Assembly: GCA_028281215.1 (NCBI GenBank)
Contig: JANQKH010000602.1
Coordinates: 1-5,280, forward strand
Reading direction: 5' to 3'
From: Phycisphaeraceae bacterium
GTDB lineage: Bacteria; Planctomycetota; Phycisphaerae; Phycisphaerales; Phycisphaeraceae
Length of the DNA stretch: 5,280 bases
Shown here: positions 1 through 5,280 of the stretch, piece after piece
Layout: every line of letters begins with the position of its first letter
Position numbering within the stretch: the first letter of the stretch is position 1
Program-made: the position numbers and the translations under genes
Notes under the pieces: model-generated
Databases searched by the model: none
Seen by the model: the letters and a program-made list of their open reading frames with translations, nothing else
What the model was told of the DNA's origin: nothing

Positions 1-1073
1 TTGAAGCGGTGCGCGCGGCGTCGGCGGACGGCACAAGTTTCGGGATGCCCAGCGAAAGAGAATCGCTGCTTGCGGAAATGGTGATTGATGCCGTCCCGTC
101 AGTCGATGTGGTTCGCTTTGTCAACAGTGGAACCGAAGCGGTGATGTCGGCGATTCGTCTGGCCCGCGCAGCAACCGGCCGACCGAAGGTCGTAAAGATG
201 ACCGGCGGATACCACGGCCACAGCGATGCATTGTTGGTGCAGGCCGGCAGCGGCGCAACGACGCTAGGCGTGCCCAGTTCGCCCGGCGTGCCGGACGCAA
301 TCACCAGCCATACGCTGTTGATTCCATACAACGACTTGGCTGCGGTCGAGCAAACGTTCGCCGACCACGGCAGCGACATCGCCTGCGTGGTGGTGGAACC
401 GATCGCCGGCAACATGGGATGTATCCCGCCGGCCACGGGTTACCTCCAGGGCCTGCGCGACACATGCACGAAGCACGACGCCGTCCTTCTGTTTGACGAA
501 GTGATGACCGGCTTCCGCGTCGGTTATGAATGTGCACAAGGGTTGTACGGCGTGACGCCGGACCTGACTTGTCTCGGCAAAGTGGTCGGCGGCGGGTTGC
601 CTTGCGCGGCATACGGCGGACGCGAAGACTTAATGCGGCAAGTTGCCCCGGACGGGCCAATGTATCAAGCCGGCACCTTGAGCGGCAATCCAATCGCCAT
701 GGCGGCCGGTATCGCGATGCTTGAGTCGCTCAAAGACGGCAAGGTATATACGTTGCTCGAATCGCTCAGTGATCAACTGATGCAAGGCGTGACAGCGGCA
801 GCAAAGTCGGCTGGGATCAACGTCGCATGCACGCGCGTCGGCTCGATGGTCTGCTGCTTCTTCCGCGATACCGCGCCGATCAACTACGAACAGGCTTCGC
901 AGTGCGACACGGACGCCTTTGCGAAGTTCTTTGGTTCAATGCTCGATCAAGGCGTGGTCCTGCCGCCCAGCCAGTATGAAACATGGTTCGTCAGCGCAGC
1001 CCACGATGCCGACTCGTGCATCGACCGCACGATCACCGCGGCGGAACACGCCTTCGCGGCCACGACCGTCTGA
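1..1073 (+). CDS. hemL: Glutamate-1-semialdehyde 2,1-aminomutase, 5'-truncated by the window edge
   Basis: This PLP enzyme of the C5 pathway converts glutamate-1-semialdehyde to 5-aminolevulinate, the tetrapyrrole precursor, in the cytoplasm. The first full codon is at position 3 and the stop is TGA at 1071-1073. The GTG at 9 is internal, because the family motif DGTSFGMPSE follows almost at once and homology runs off the left edge. In order one sees NSGTEAVMSAIRLAR and GGYHGHSDALLVQAGSG (cofactor and substrate binding), VVVEPIAGNMG, DEVMTGFR with the Asp expected to contact the PLP ring nitrogen, the Schiff-base lysine in CLGKVVGGGLP (Lys codon 579-581), and YQAGTLSGNP. Against the E. coli enzyme (426 residues, catalytic Lys265), about 72 N-terminal residues are missing. 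The common GSMF-T-xFF segment here reads GSMVCCFF, with two adjacent cysteines. The HemL-type loop and length to the C terminus argue against an ordinary class III transaminase. Confidence 0.96.
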   Translation, partial: EAVRAASADGTSFGMPSERESLLAEMVIDAVPSVDVVRFVNSGTEAVMSAIRLARAATGRPKVVKMTGGYHGHSDALLVQAGSGATTLGVPSSPGVPDAITSHTLLIPYNDLAAVEQTFADHGSDIACVVVEPIAGNMGCIPPATGYLQGLRDTCTKHDAVLLFDEVMTGFRVGYECAQGLYGVTPDLTCLGKVVGGGLPCAAYGGREDLMRQVAPDGPMYQAGTLSGNPIAMAAGIAMLESLKDGKVYTLLESLSDQLMQGVTAAAKSAGINVACTRVGSMVCCFFRDTAPINYEQASQCDTDAFAKFFGSMLDQGVVLPPSQYETWFVSAAHDADSCIDRTITAAEHAFAATTV

Positions 1074-1103
1074 CACTCCTTCCCTGGATTCCATTCAGTT
1101 TAT

Positions 1104-1144
1104 TCGCCGGCGATCCACGTTTGATACGATTGGATTTCCGGCGA
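1104..1144. repeat. Imperfect inverted repeat (hairpin) between hemL and serA
   Basis: The left arm TCGCCGGCGATCCA (1104-1117) pairs with the right arm TGGATTTCCGGCGA (1131-1144) at 12 of 14 positions. The interruption is a C/T mismatch plus a possible G-U pair. The apical part can pair further, CGT (1118-1120) with ACG (1126-1128), leaving a five-base loop and a two-base bulge. It begins 31 bp after the hemL stop and ends 67 bp before the serA start. No T-tract follows the right arm, so it is not a textbook intrinsic terminator. It could be a U-less terminator or 3'-end stabiliser for hemL, or an operator, since the right arm overlaps the possible serA -35 box. The pairing is seen directly; the role is inferred. 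Confidence 0.6.
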
Positions 1145-1159
1145 CTTCATGACGATAAT
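1130..1159 (+). promoter_or_regulatory. Possible sigma70-like promoter for serA
   Basis: TTGGAT (1130-1135) lies 18 bp before GATAAT (1154-1159). The -10 box matches TATAAT at five of six positions, while the -35 box is weak (only TTG matches). Transcription would begin near 1166, giving a leader of about 46 nt. The -35 element overlaps the right arm of the hairpin at 1104-1144. The only support is motif similarity, so this is tentative; serA could also be read through from hemL. Confidence 0.25.
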
Positions 1160-1211
1160 TCCAACCTCCTGCGAATGTCGCACGCGCCATTCCTTTTGAA
1201 ACCATCACACC

Positions 1212-2918
1212 ATGACCACGACCGCCGCCGAACCGATGACCGCCATGACCACATTCCGCATTCTCGCTGCCGACAGTCTGGCCGACGAAGGCCTCGCGTG
1301 GATCCAAGCGCAGGACCATTGCGAACTGATCGACCGCGCTGACTTGGCGGAGTTGAAAAAGACACAAGGGCAGGAAGCGGTCGACGCGGAGGTCGGGCAA
1401 CTGCTCGCGGCGGGTGGCGTGCACGCGATCATTGTGCGCTCGGGAATCCAGATCACCGCCGCCATGTTGGAAAAACCCGGTGACTTGAAAGTGATTGCCC
1501 GAGCCGGCGTCGGCACGGACAACATCGACATTCCCGCGGCCACCGCCAAAGGCATTCTCGTGGTCAACACCGCCGAGGCGTCCACCATCACCACGGCGGA
1601 ACACGCATTTGCGTTGATGATGGCGCTGCTCCGCAACATCGGTCCAGCGTACAAACGTATGGCTGAGGGCGGCTGGGATCGAGGCAAATTCAAGGGCCGA
1701 CAACTTGCCGGCATGACGCTCGGCCTGGTTGGGCTCGGACGCATCGGCAAAACGGTGGCCCAGCGTGCGCTGGCATTCGGCATGAAAGTGGTCGGCTTCG
1801 ATCCGTTCGTCAACAGCGATATTCAACTCGACGGCCACACGATCGAAACGTATCGCAACTTCGCGGACATGCTGCCTCATGCCGACGTGTTGAGTTTCCA
1901 TGTGCCCAAAACGCCGGAGACGACCGGCATGCTGAACAGTGAAACGTTCGCGCAATGCCGCGACGGTGTTTTCGTGGTGAACGCGGCACGGGGCGGGATT
2001 GTCGACGCTGCCGCACTTTTAGAAGCGTGCGACAGCGGCAAGTGCGCCGGCGCGGCATTGGATGTGTTCGACAGCGAACCGCCGGTGGAAAACGATCCGT
2101 TGCGGAGTCATCCGAGGATTCTCGTCACGCCTCACCTCGGTGCCAGCACAAAAGAGGCGCAGACAGCAGTCTCGGTCGACGCCGCCAAGGCATGCCTGGC
2201 TTATCTGCGCGGCGAAGGCATCAGCGGCGCGGTCAACGCTGGCGGCGTGCGCGTCGACCTTGATCCGACTCAGCAACGTTACGTCGACCTCGCCCAACGG
2301 ATGAGCGAACTGCTCAGCCCCATGATCACCCGCGGCATCGCCACGGTGAACATTGAACTGCACGGCAAACAACTCGGTCCCGCTGCAGGAACGATTGAGC
2401 GGACCGTACTCGTCGGCCTGCTCAAACGCCATTTTGACACACCTTTGAATGTGATCAACGTCGGCCATCTCGCCGAACAGCGCAATATCAAACTGCGTGT
2501 GGTCAATTGCGAGGAAGCGGCGAGCACGCAACTGAATATCACCGTGGCCGGACCAACCGGAGCGGTCGACAGCAGCACGTTACCCGCCGACGAAGTGCGC
2601 CGCATTGTGGGGCGCGTGTATGACGACCATCGCCCGCGCGTGATTGAGATCAACGGCTACCACATGGACATGATCCCCGCCGGATCCATGGTGCTCATTC
2701 AGAATGAGGACAAACCGGGCGTGATCGGCGTCGTCGGCACAATGTTCGGGCAAGCGACGGTCAACATCGCCGACATGACAATCAGCCGACGGGGCGACTC
2801 GGCGCTGATGGTGCTCAAGGTCGACAACGATCCGACGCCGAAACTTGTCGAAGCGTTGCAGAAGCAGTCGGGCATTCTCAAGATCGCCACGGTTCGACTG
2901 GCAGACGAAGGTAAATGA
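1212..2918 (+). CDS. serA: D-3-phosphoglycerate dehydrogenase, long form with C-terminal ACT domain
   Basis: This cytoplasmic enzyme oxidises 3-phosphoglycerate to 3-phosphohydroxypyruvate with NAD+, the first committed step of serine synthesis. The 568-residue product has a substrate-binding segment (about 14-115 and 310-343) around a Rossmann domain (about 116-309) with GLGRIG at G174-G176-G179. Catalytic residues are Arg260 (NAARGG), Glu289 (FDSEPP) and His308 (TPHLGAS), spaced as in the family. An intervening (ASB) domain follows at about 345-488, then an ACT domain at about 493-568 (QNEDKPGVIG, VNIADMTISRR), which in other PGDHs is linked to serine feedback. An in-frame stop at 1197-1199 makes ATG 1212 the earliest possible start. 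Met9 (1236) or Met12 (1245) would give an N terminus closer to family norms, since similarity begins at FRILAADSLADEGL. No start has a Shine-Dalgarno. Residues about 40-68 appear roughly ten longer than usual for this loop. The 138-bp gap and hairpin suggest transcription separate from hemL. Confidence 0.96.
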   Translation: MTTTAAEPMTAMTTFRILAADSLADEGLAWIQAQDHCELIDRADLAELKKTQGQEAVDAEVGQLLAAGGVHAIIVRSGIQITAAMLEKPGDLKVIARAGVGTDNIDIPAATAKGILVVNTAEASTITTAEHAFALMMALLRNIGPAYKRMAEGGWDRGKFKGRQLAGMTLGLVGLGRIGKTVAQRALAFGMKVVGFDPFVNSDIQLDGHTIETYRNFADMLPHADVLSFHVPKTPETTGMLNSETFAQCRDGVFVVNAARGGIVDAAALLEACDSGKCAGAALDVFDSEPPVENDPLRSHPRILVTPHLGASTKEAQTAVSVDAAKACLAYLRGEGISGAVNAGGVRVDLDPTQQRYVDLAQRMSELLSPMITRGIATVNIELHGKQLGPAAGTIERTVLVGLLKRHFDTPLNVINVGHLAEQRNIKLRVVNCEEAASTQLNITVAGPTGAVDSSTLPADEVRRIVGRVYDDHRPRVIEINGYHMDMIPAGSMVLIQNEDKPGVIGVVGTMFGQATVNIADMTISRRGDSALMVLKVDNDPTPKLVEALQKQSGILKIATVRLADEGK

Positions 2919-2924
2919 CCCCGA

Positions 2925-4802
2925 TTAGTGGATGAACCGCATGTCGCCGAAGTTCGGGATGACTTGGATGGTCTTCCCATTGAGCCCGTGCGGGGCGGGG
3001 AAGTAAACGAAAAACGCACGGCCCATCATCAACCGTTCCGGTACGACGCCGAGCGAATCGTATTCCTTCACATCTTCCGCGATCGTTCGCGTGTAAACCC
3101 AGTGATCGATCGACGTCCAACCACGGCTGTCGAGGCTGTCGGGACTGTTGTCGCCCATGCAGAAGAATTGCCCTTCCGTCAACACCTTCGGCTCACCGTC
3201 CATCTCGAGTCGACGGGTGTTGGGATCGCGGCGCTTAAAGAGCGACGCACGGAAATCGGTGCCCCATTGAGCGGACATGTAGTGCAGGTCGCGGTCGAGT
3301 TCCACGCGATGCAAACTGACCGGCGCGCCGGATACTTCAATCGCGACATCGGGGGTCAATAGACCGCTTCGACCCCGGCCGCGAACAAACAGCGTGCCGT
3401 CCGGCAATAACTCGCATGGCAGCGCGCGGTTTCGAATCGTATCGATCGGCAAATCAAATCGCCTGGTCAACACGCGCTCGCCGTCAATCCACACGGATGC
3501 TTCCTGGTCGACGTACCACAGTTCGATCCGCCGATCGTCGCCGACGGCGAATGGCGCAACCTTGGCGGCGCCGAGTTCCACCGCTTGGTTGGTGGTCAAG
3601 TCCGCCTTTCGGGCAAGCGTTACGTTGCCGTCGCTGTCCACCGTGGCAAAGAGCACGCGCATCACGCCCTTTTGGTCATCCATGCGGCAGGTGGTGCGTA
3701 GCGTGACGCGCAGGCCGTCCTTTTCAGGCAGAAATGTGGCGGCGAGTCGGATGTCTTCGACCGGGATTTTCCGACGCTGCTCACTCCCTCCGCCTGTCGC
3801 GTGGTAGGGCAAACTGTAGGGAAAGTAGCCCGGTCCGCCGGACCAGAAGCGGTCGAAGTTGAACCGTATGCGACCGGTCTCGGCACTGGAATGAACATAG
3901 CCGACGGACGCGTCGAGTTCCGTTCTGCCGTCAGCGGTTTTCCATGTCTTCCATGCGGACTGAGCGCTGGTATCGTCGACCATCCAAGGCACATGAAACA
4001 CTTGCTTATCGCTACGGCCGTGCCGCTTCCCGGCAACCGCGAGGTCCGGCGTTTGCCAGTCGAGCGGCACATATTGACTGTGATAGATCGGCTGCCAGAC
4101 AGCGCGTTGAATCTTCAATGCGTGCGGGTTTTCGTTTACGTCCGTCTTGCGGGCAATCCGCCAACCGCTTTCATCGCCCGGGGTGCTATTGACATAAATG
4201 TTGCCTTCGATGATCTGAATCGCTTCACCTTCCAGTGCGATCAGTCGTTTGATGTAGTTGGTGAACGGCCGGTGCGGTGCCTTGAAGACAACGACATCGA
4301 ACCGACGCAACATGCTGTTGACGTATTTTTGGACAAGAATGCGGTCACCGGATTTCACCCGGGCGAGTGTTTCGAATTCGCCGAGCGGATCTCCACGTTC
4401 ATTCAGCAAATAGTCGCCCTGCCCGTCGGTTTCATGTGCTTTGACCTTGTTTGGAAAGTGGCACATCGGGCAGGGAATCATGACAGACTGATCGAGATTG
4501 CCGTGCTGTTTATCGATGCTGTGGTTGTAACCGCACTTGACGCAGTTGATGTTGTAATGTTCACCGAGCAAGGTCGGGGCCATCGAGCCTGTGGGGATGA
4601 CAAACGCTTCGACGATATACGCCCGAAAGACGAACGCGAGGATGAACGCGATAACGACCGACTCGAATGTTTCCTTGTAAGACTCGTCATCGTGCCGGCG
4701 CGCGGGCGCGGGGTTCGACGATTCTTTCGATTCGGGCGCGTCGGACGGTTTGGTCGCGTCGGCTGATTGATCGTTCCTGGGTTTCTTCGAGGATTTCGCC
4801 AT
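2925..4802 (-). CDS. lepB: Signal peptidase I, enlarged, with zinc-ribbon-like and beta-rich insertions
   Basis: This membrane serine protease cleaves signal peptides from exported proteins on the outer face of the cytoplasmic membrane. ATG is at 4802-4800 and the TAA stop at 2927-2925, giving 625 residues; typical bacterial forms are about 180-330. Residues 1-42 are polar, charged and probably disordered. One membrane segment lies at about 46-68. Box B is FVIPTGSMAPTL with nucleophile Ser73. The general-base Lys185 is in box D (NYIKRLIALEGE), and box E is MGDNSPDSLDSRGW (549-562), so the catalytic set is intact. Two insertions stand out: Cys87-x2-Cys90...Cys111-x2-Cys114, a likely zinc ribbon 14 residues after Ser73; and about 300 residues between boxes D and E (roughly 206-510), where E. 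coli LepB carries its non-catalytic domain II. Part of the latter (about 349-455, including SVWIDGERVL) resembles a concanavalin/LamG-like beta-sandwich. No second membrane segment is visible. The gene converges on serA and diverges from nuoH. Confidence 0.94.
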   Translation of the reverse strand: MAKSSKKPRNDQSADATKPSDAPESKESSNPAPARRHDDESYKETFESVVIAFILAFVFRAYIVEAFVIPTGSMAPTLLGEHYNINCVKCGYNHSIDKQHGNLDQSVMIPCPMCHFPNKVKAHETDGQGDYLLNERGDPLGEFETLARVKSGDRILVQKYVNSMLRRFDVVVFKAPHRPFTNYIKRLIALEGEAIQIIEGNIYVNSTPGDESGWRIARKTDVNENPHALKIQRAVWQPIYHSQYVPLDWQTPDLAVAGKRHGRSDKQVFHVPWMVDDTSAQSAWKTWKTADGRTELDASVGYVHSSAETGRIRFNFDRFWSGGPGYFPYSLPYHATGGGSEQRRKIPVEDIRLAATFLPEKDGLRVTLRTTCRMDDQKGVMRVLFATVDSDGNVTLARKADLTTNQAVELGAAKVAPFAVGDDRRIELWYVDQEASVWIDGERVLTRRFDLPIDTIRNRALPCELLPDGTLFVRGRGRSGLLTPDVAIEVSGAPVSLHRVELDRDLHYMSAQWGTDFRASLFKRRDPNTRRLEMDGEPKVLTEGQFFCMGDNSPDSLDSRGWTSIDHWVYTRTIAEDVKEYDSLGVVPERLMMGRAFFVYFPAPHGLNGKTIQVIPNFGDMRFIH

Positions 4803-4808
4803 GGGCTG

Positions 4809-4814
4809 ATTCTA
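4809..4814 (-). promoter_or_regulatory. -10-like box immediately before lepB
   Basis: Read on the minus strand, TAGAAT (5' end at 4814) is followed by CAGCCC and then the lepB ATG. It matches the -10 consensus at five of six positions, and a transcript starting about seven bases downstream would begin on or next to the A of the start codon. This would be a leaderless mRNA, which fits the missing Shine-Dalgarno. No good -35 box is seen at 16-18 bp. A single hexamer is weak evidence. Confidence 0.3.
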
Positions 4815-4827
4815 ATCCGCTATGGGT

Positions 4828-4856
4828 TTGCCGACTTTCGCCGATACCGTTAAAAC
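4828..4856 (+). promoter_or_regulatory. Possible sigma70-like promoter for nuoH
   Basis: TTGCCG (4828-4833) and TAAAAC (4851-4856), spaced by 17 bp, each match consensus at four of six positions. TATGTT at 4861-4866 is an alternative -10 box without a convincing partner. Transcription would start near 4863, giving a leader of about 88 nt containing the inverted repeats at 4867-4922. This is motif similarity only. Confidence 0.22.
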
Positions 4857-4866
4857 TAGCTATGTT

Positions 4867-4922
4867 ACGCAACCGACGCCTTGCGTGGTTCAGCCTTCGC
4901 CGGCGTCGCATGCACGGACGCC
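4867..4922. repeat. Overlapping inverted repeats in the lepB-nuoH intergenic region
   Basis: Three pairings can be read directly. ACGCAA (4867-4872) pairs with TTGCGT (4881-4886) around an 8-nt loop. CGACGCC (4874-4880) pairs with GGCGTCG (4902-4908). GGCGTC (4902-4907) also pairs with a second GACGCC at 4917-4922. The central GGCGTC can therefore pair with only one of two identical partners at a time, as in alternative-structure leaders. Stems are short and the region is GC-rich, so chance is a real explanation. The last stem ends 28 bp before the nuoH start. Confidence 0.4.
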
Positions 4923-4950
4923 CAGAACACCCCGCCGCACAGTCAAACCC

Positions 4951-5280
4951 ATGACGCAACTGATTGTCAGCCTGATCACCATTGTGCTCATCATCCACCT
5001 GTTCCTGCTGGCGGTGGCGTACGGAATCATGCTGGAGCGGAAGGTCGCATCGTGGATTCAGAACCGGATCGGGCCGAACCGCACCAATTTCTCTTTCGGC
5101 ATATTCAAGTTCAAGCACCACCACTGGGGCCTGGGCCAAGCCCTCGCCGACGGCATAAAGCTTGTATTCAAAGAGGATTACACCCCGCCGCACGTGAACA
5201 AGGGGCTGTTCATTCTCGCCCCGGCCCTCGCGGTGGTGCCCGCCATGCTCGCTTGGGCGATCATGCCTTGGGGCGGCTAT
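4951..5280 (+). CDS. nuoH: NADH-quinone oxidoreductase subunit H, N-terminal 110 residues, cut by the window edge
   Basis: NuoH (ND1 in mitochondria) is a membrane subunit of complex I that joins the peripheral arm to the membrane arm and forms part of the quinone-binding chamber. The frame is open from ATG 4951 through the right edge. It shows a first membrane helix (about residues 4-27), then the family signature ERKVASWIQNRIGPNR (29-44), then QALADGIKLVFKEDYTPP (63-80), and a second hydrophobic stretch (86-105). E. coli NuoH has about 325 residues, so roughly two thirds lies beyond the window. Between GPNR and ALADGIK there are about 11 more residues than in E. coli NuoH, including KFKHHHWGLGQ. 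No Shine-Dalgarno precedes the ATG, and no plausible in-frame start lies immediately upstream. lepB lies divergently upstream, so nuoH is the first gene of whatever nuo group follows. Confidence 0.95.
   Translation, partial: MTQLIVSLITIVLIIHLFLLAVAYGIMLERKVASWIQNRIGPNRTNFSFGIFKFKHHHWGLGQALADGIKLVFKEDYTPPHVNKGLFILAPALAVVPAMLAWAIMPWGGY

Noticed and set aside
1166..1170. CCTCC, a GGAGG on the minus strand, followed by an ATG on that strand
   Set aside because: The ATG is about 14 bases away and lies within an antisense shadow frame with no protein similarity, so it is taken as chance.
1149..1199. A 16-codon open frame (MTIIPTSCECRTRHSF) ending 12 bp before the serA start
   Set aside because: It has no Shine-Dalgarno, and no run of serine or cysteine codons that would suggest attenuation (two of each). 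Its TGA is still useful, because it is in frame with serA and rules out any serA start upstream of 1212.
1095..1955. A 286-codon open frame on the minus strand opposite serA
   Set aside because: It is antisense to conserved serA coding sequence, rich in Arg, His and Gly without recognisable motifs, and runs across the intergenic hairpin. It is a compositional shadow.
2985..2994. CCCGTGCGGG palindrome near the 3' end of lepB as a terminator
   Set aside because: The two-base loop is too tight, there is no T-tract, and it encodes conserved-looking C-terminal lepB codons.
3801..4766. A 321-codon open frame on the plus strand opposite lepB
   Set aside because: It lies in codon register with lepB on the other strand, where the GC bias of lepB third positions keeps stops rare. 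Its translation shows no recognisable family, and lepB is certain from its catalytic boxes.
4667..5193. Open frames crossing the lepB-nuoH gap on both strands (4667-4954 plus, 4687-5193 minus)
   Set aside because: Both overlap lepB or nuoH coding sequence, are rich in Arg and Ser or otherwise of low quality, and have no recognisable motif. The gap is better explained as a divergent regulatory region.

Overview
The window reads as chromosomal DNA from a bacterium, most likely a member of the Planctomycetota. That placement is inferred, not proven. It rests on a signal peptidase I of 625 residues carrying two extra insertions, the absence of a recognisable Shine-Dalgarno sequence before all three visible start codons, loosely grouped housekeeping genes on both strands, and a GC content that looks like 55-60% by eye. 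No RNA gene, mobile element, integrase, CRISPR array or phage gene is visible. Nothing in codon use or composition suggests recent transfer.

Layout: (1) 1-1073, plus strand: the 3' part of hemL, glutamate-1-semialdehyde aminomutase, cut by the left edge. (2) 1074-1211: a 138-bp gap with a strong imperfect hairpin and a possible promoter for the next gene. (3) 1212-2918, plus strand: complete serA, a long-form D-3-phosphoglycerate dehydrogenase with an ACT domain. (4) 2925-4802, minus strand: complete lepB, signal peptidase I, converging on serA with only 6 bp between the two stop codons. (5) 4803-4950: a 148-bp divergent intergenic region with a -10-like box placed for a leaderless lepB transcript, and overlapping inverted repeats ahead of the next gene. 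(6) 4951-5280, plus strand: the first 110 codons of nuoH, a membrane subunit of respiratory complex I, cut by the right edge.

The four genes do not form one pathway. HemL makes 5-aminolevulinate for tetrapyrroles, SerA commits 3-phosphoglycerate to serine, LepB releases exported proteins at the membrane, and NuoH belongs to the proton-pumping NADH:quinone oxidoreductase. No wholly new system is evident. The most unusual object is the signal peptidase, which keeps its catalytic Ser/Lys boxes but carries a CxxC...CxxC putative zinc ribbon just after the catalytic serine and a large beta-rich segment between the lysine box and the GDN box. NuoH also carries an unusual insertion with a His-His-His run in its first cytoplasmic loop.
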